Below, in pieces: positions 5,803-6,409 of a stretch of 6,409 nucleotides of DNA. The stretch covers positions 19,546 to 25,954 of the forward strand of contig PAOE01000017.1 in NCBI GenBank assembly GCA_002707915.1. The letters run 5' to 3'. Under the pieces are notes generated by a model. That model made no database searches. It was not told where the DNA came from and saw only the letters and a program-made list of their open reading frames with translations. This DNA is from Gammaproteobacteria bacterium (GTDB lineage Bacteria; Pseudomonadota; Gammaproteobacteria; Magnimaribacterales; Magnimaribacteraceae). The translations under genes and the position numbers were made by a program. Position 1 is the first letter of the stretch; each line of letters opens with the position of its first letter.

Positions 5803-6409
5803 CTACCAGCTTCTAAAGATACTAATAATTTCACCATCATCGGCATTTGCCAGATCACTTATGGAACCCAGCTCACTAAAAAAATCATTTGGATCTATCG
5901 CCCCTTCTGGAGCAAATACACCTTTTTTTAAAATTCTTCCATCTAATAAGAGTTTTAAACCGCAGGCAAGTGGTATACCCGTAGCCTCACCCATGCTAAT
6001 CAAGCCAGAGGCATTGAATGTTGTAGTGCACGAAGCTTGTTGACCCTCTCTAATTCCTGATGCGACTGCATAAAGAGGAGGAGGATCTTCAGAATGAGTA
6101 ATATTTAGATTATCCCCATTTTGAGTTTCTTCTACCTCAAGTTCTTTTCTTATAGCCGTAGAGAGGTTTTGGACAATGTTCGCTGCTTTTTCTACTGAAA
6201 TAATTTTCCAATCGACAAGCTTCATAATCCATTTGAGAAATACAAATCCGTTTCCGTGAGCTAGATTTATACTATTGATTATTGTATTGAAGTGGTGGGG
6301 AAAAGTAATTGCTTCTGGATGTCCAAAAATACGGGACTTAAATTTTGTAAAGCCAGGCAAATCAACCTCAATCTTTTTGAGAGGCTTGACCATCTTTGGC
6401 TTGCCATTT
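5803..6409 (-). CDS. Saccharopine dehydrogenase family protein, C-terminal part (5' end outside window)
   Basis: The frame is open to the window edge: the codons before the ATG at 6393 read N-G-K-P-K without a stop, and the sequence runs straight through this Met. The gene therefore starts beyond 6409 and the N-terminal NAD(P)-binding Rossmann domain is not visible. About 201 residues remain. Family signs are PLKKIEVDLPGF, FGHPEAITFPHHF, GIREGQQASC, MGEATGIPLACG (near visible residues 139-150) and KGVFAPEGAIDPNDFF (near 162-177), matching the C-terminal catalytic region of saccharopine dehydrogenase-like oxidoreductases. The family includes true saccharopine and carboxynorspermidine dehydrogenases but also many members of unknown substrate, so no specific reaction is assigned. 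It is followed 26 bp downstream by the DoxX gene in a likely operon. Confidence 0.82.
   Translation of the reverse strand, partial: NGKPKMVKPLKKIEVDLPGFTKFKSRIFGHPEAITFPHHFNTIINSINLAHGNGFVFLKWIMKLVDWKIISVEKAANIVQNLSTAIRKELEVEETQNGDNLNITHSEDPPPLYAVASGIREGQQASCTTTFNASGLISMGEATGIPLACGLKLLLDGRILKKGVFAPEGAIDPNDFFSELGSISDLANADDGEIISIFRSW

Noticed and set aside
5798..6043. Plus-strand open frame of 81 codons
   Set aside because: It lies opposite the saccharopine-dehydrogenase-like gene, whose minus-strand translation has clear family motifs; this one has none.
6391..6393. ATG at 6393 as the true start of the saccharopine-dehydrogenase-like gene
   Set aside because: No stop separates it from the window edge, the reading continues upstream, and the family's N-terminal nucleotide-binding domain would otherwise be missing.

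Overview
The window looks like a chromosomal segment of an AT-rich, Gram-negative marine-type proteobacterium. The evidence is a cytochrome c oxidase assembly cluster in the order heme A synthase, heme O synthase, SCO1/SenC, which is typical of Gammaproteobacteria, together with a TonB-dependent outer-membrane receptor, very tight gene packing and low GC. A SAR86-like or related streamlined gammaproteobacterium is plausible, but that placement is inference and no marker gene is present to settle it.

Layout. Positions 1-2123 (+) hold the end of a cox assembly operon: ctaA (5' end outside the window), ctaB and a SCO1-family copper chaperone, with gaps of 3 bp and then a 4-bp ATGA overlap. Only 18 bp later, on the same strand, come a small exported His/Cys protein (2142-2417) and a large ZnuD-like TonB-dependent receptor (2460-4700) carrying four His/Asp/Glu-rich insertions. 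A perfect 14-bp inverted repeat (2412-2425 / 2440-2453) joins these two genes. Its left arm covers the small gene's last codon and stop, and its right arm covers the receptor's Shine-Dalgarno. A strong intrinsic terminator (4761-4793) ends this transcription unit.

Positions 4875-5333 (+) encode a stand-alone small cupin resembling the three-histidine Dke1 type, preceded by its own possible promoter and a good ribosome binding site. It converges, with only 8 bp between stops, on a minus-strand pair: a saccharopine-dehydrogenase-family protein (5' end outside the window) followed 26 bp later by a DoxX-family membrane protein.

How the genes fit together. The first three genes make heme A and metallate the CuA centre of the terminal oxidase. 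The next two look like a periplasmic metal-binding protein and an outer-membrane metal importer. Family resemblance points to zinc for the receptor, while its position directly behind a copper-delivery gene also allows copper. The main points of interest are this metal-uptake/oxidase-assembly linkage, the hairpin that could couple receptor translation to the small metal-binding protein, and the in-frame 9-bp repeat that builds a DDH metal-binding loop. No mobile element, CRISPR array, rRNA or tRNA was seen. No gene-free stretch exceeds 300 bp; the longest is 4701-4874.
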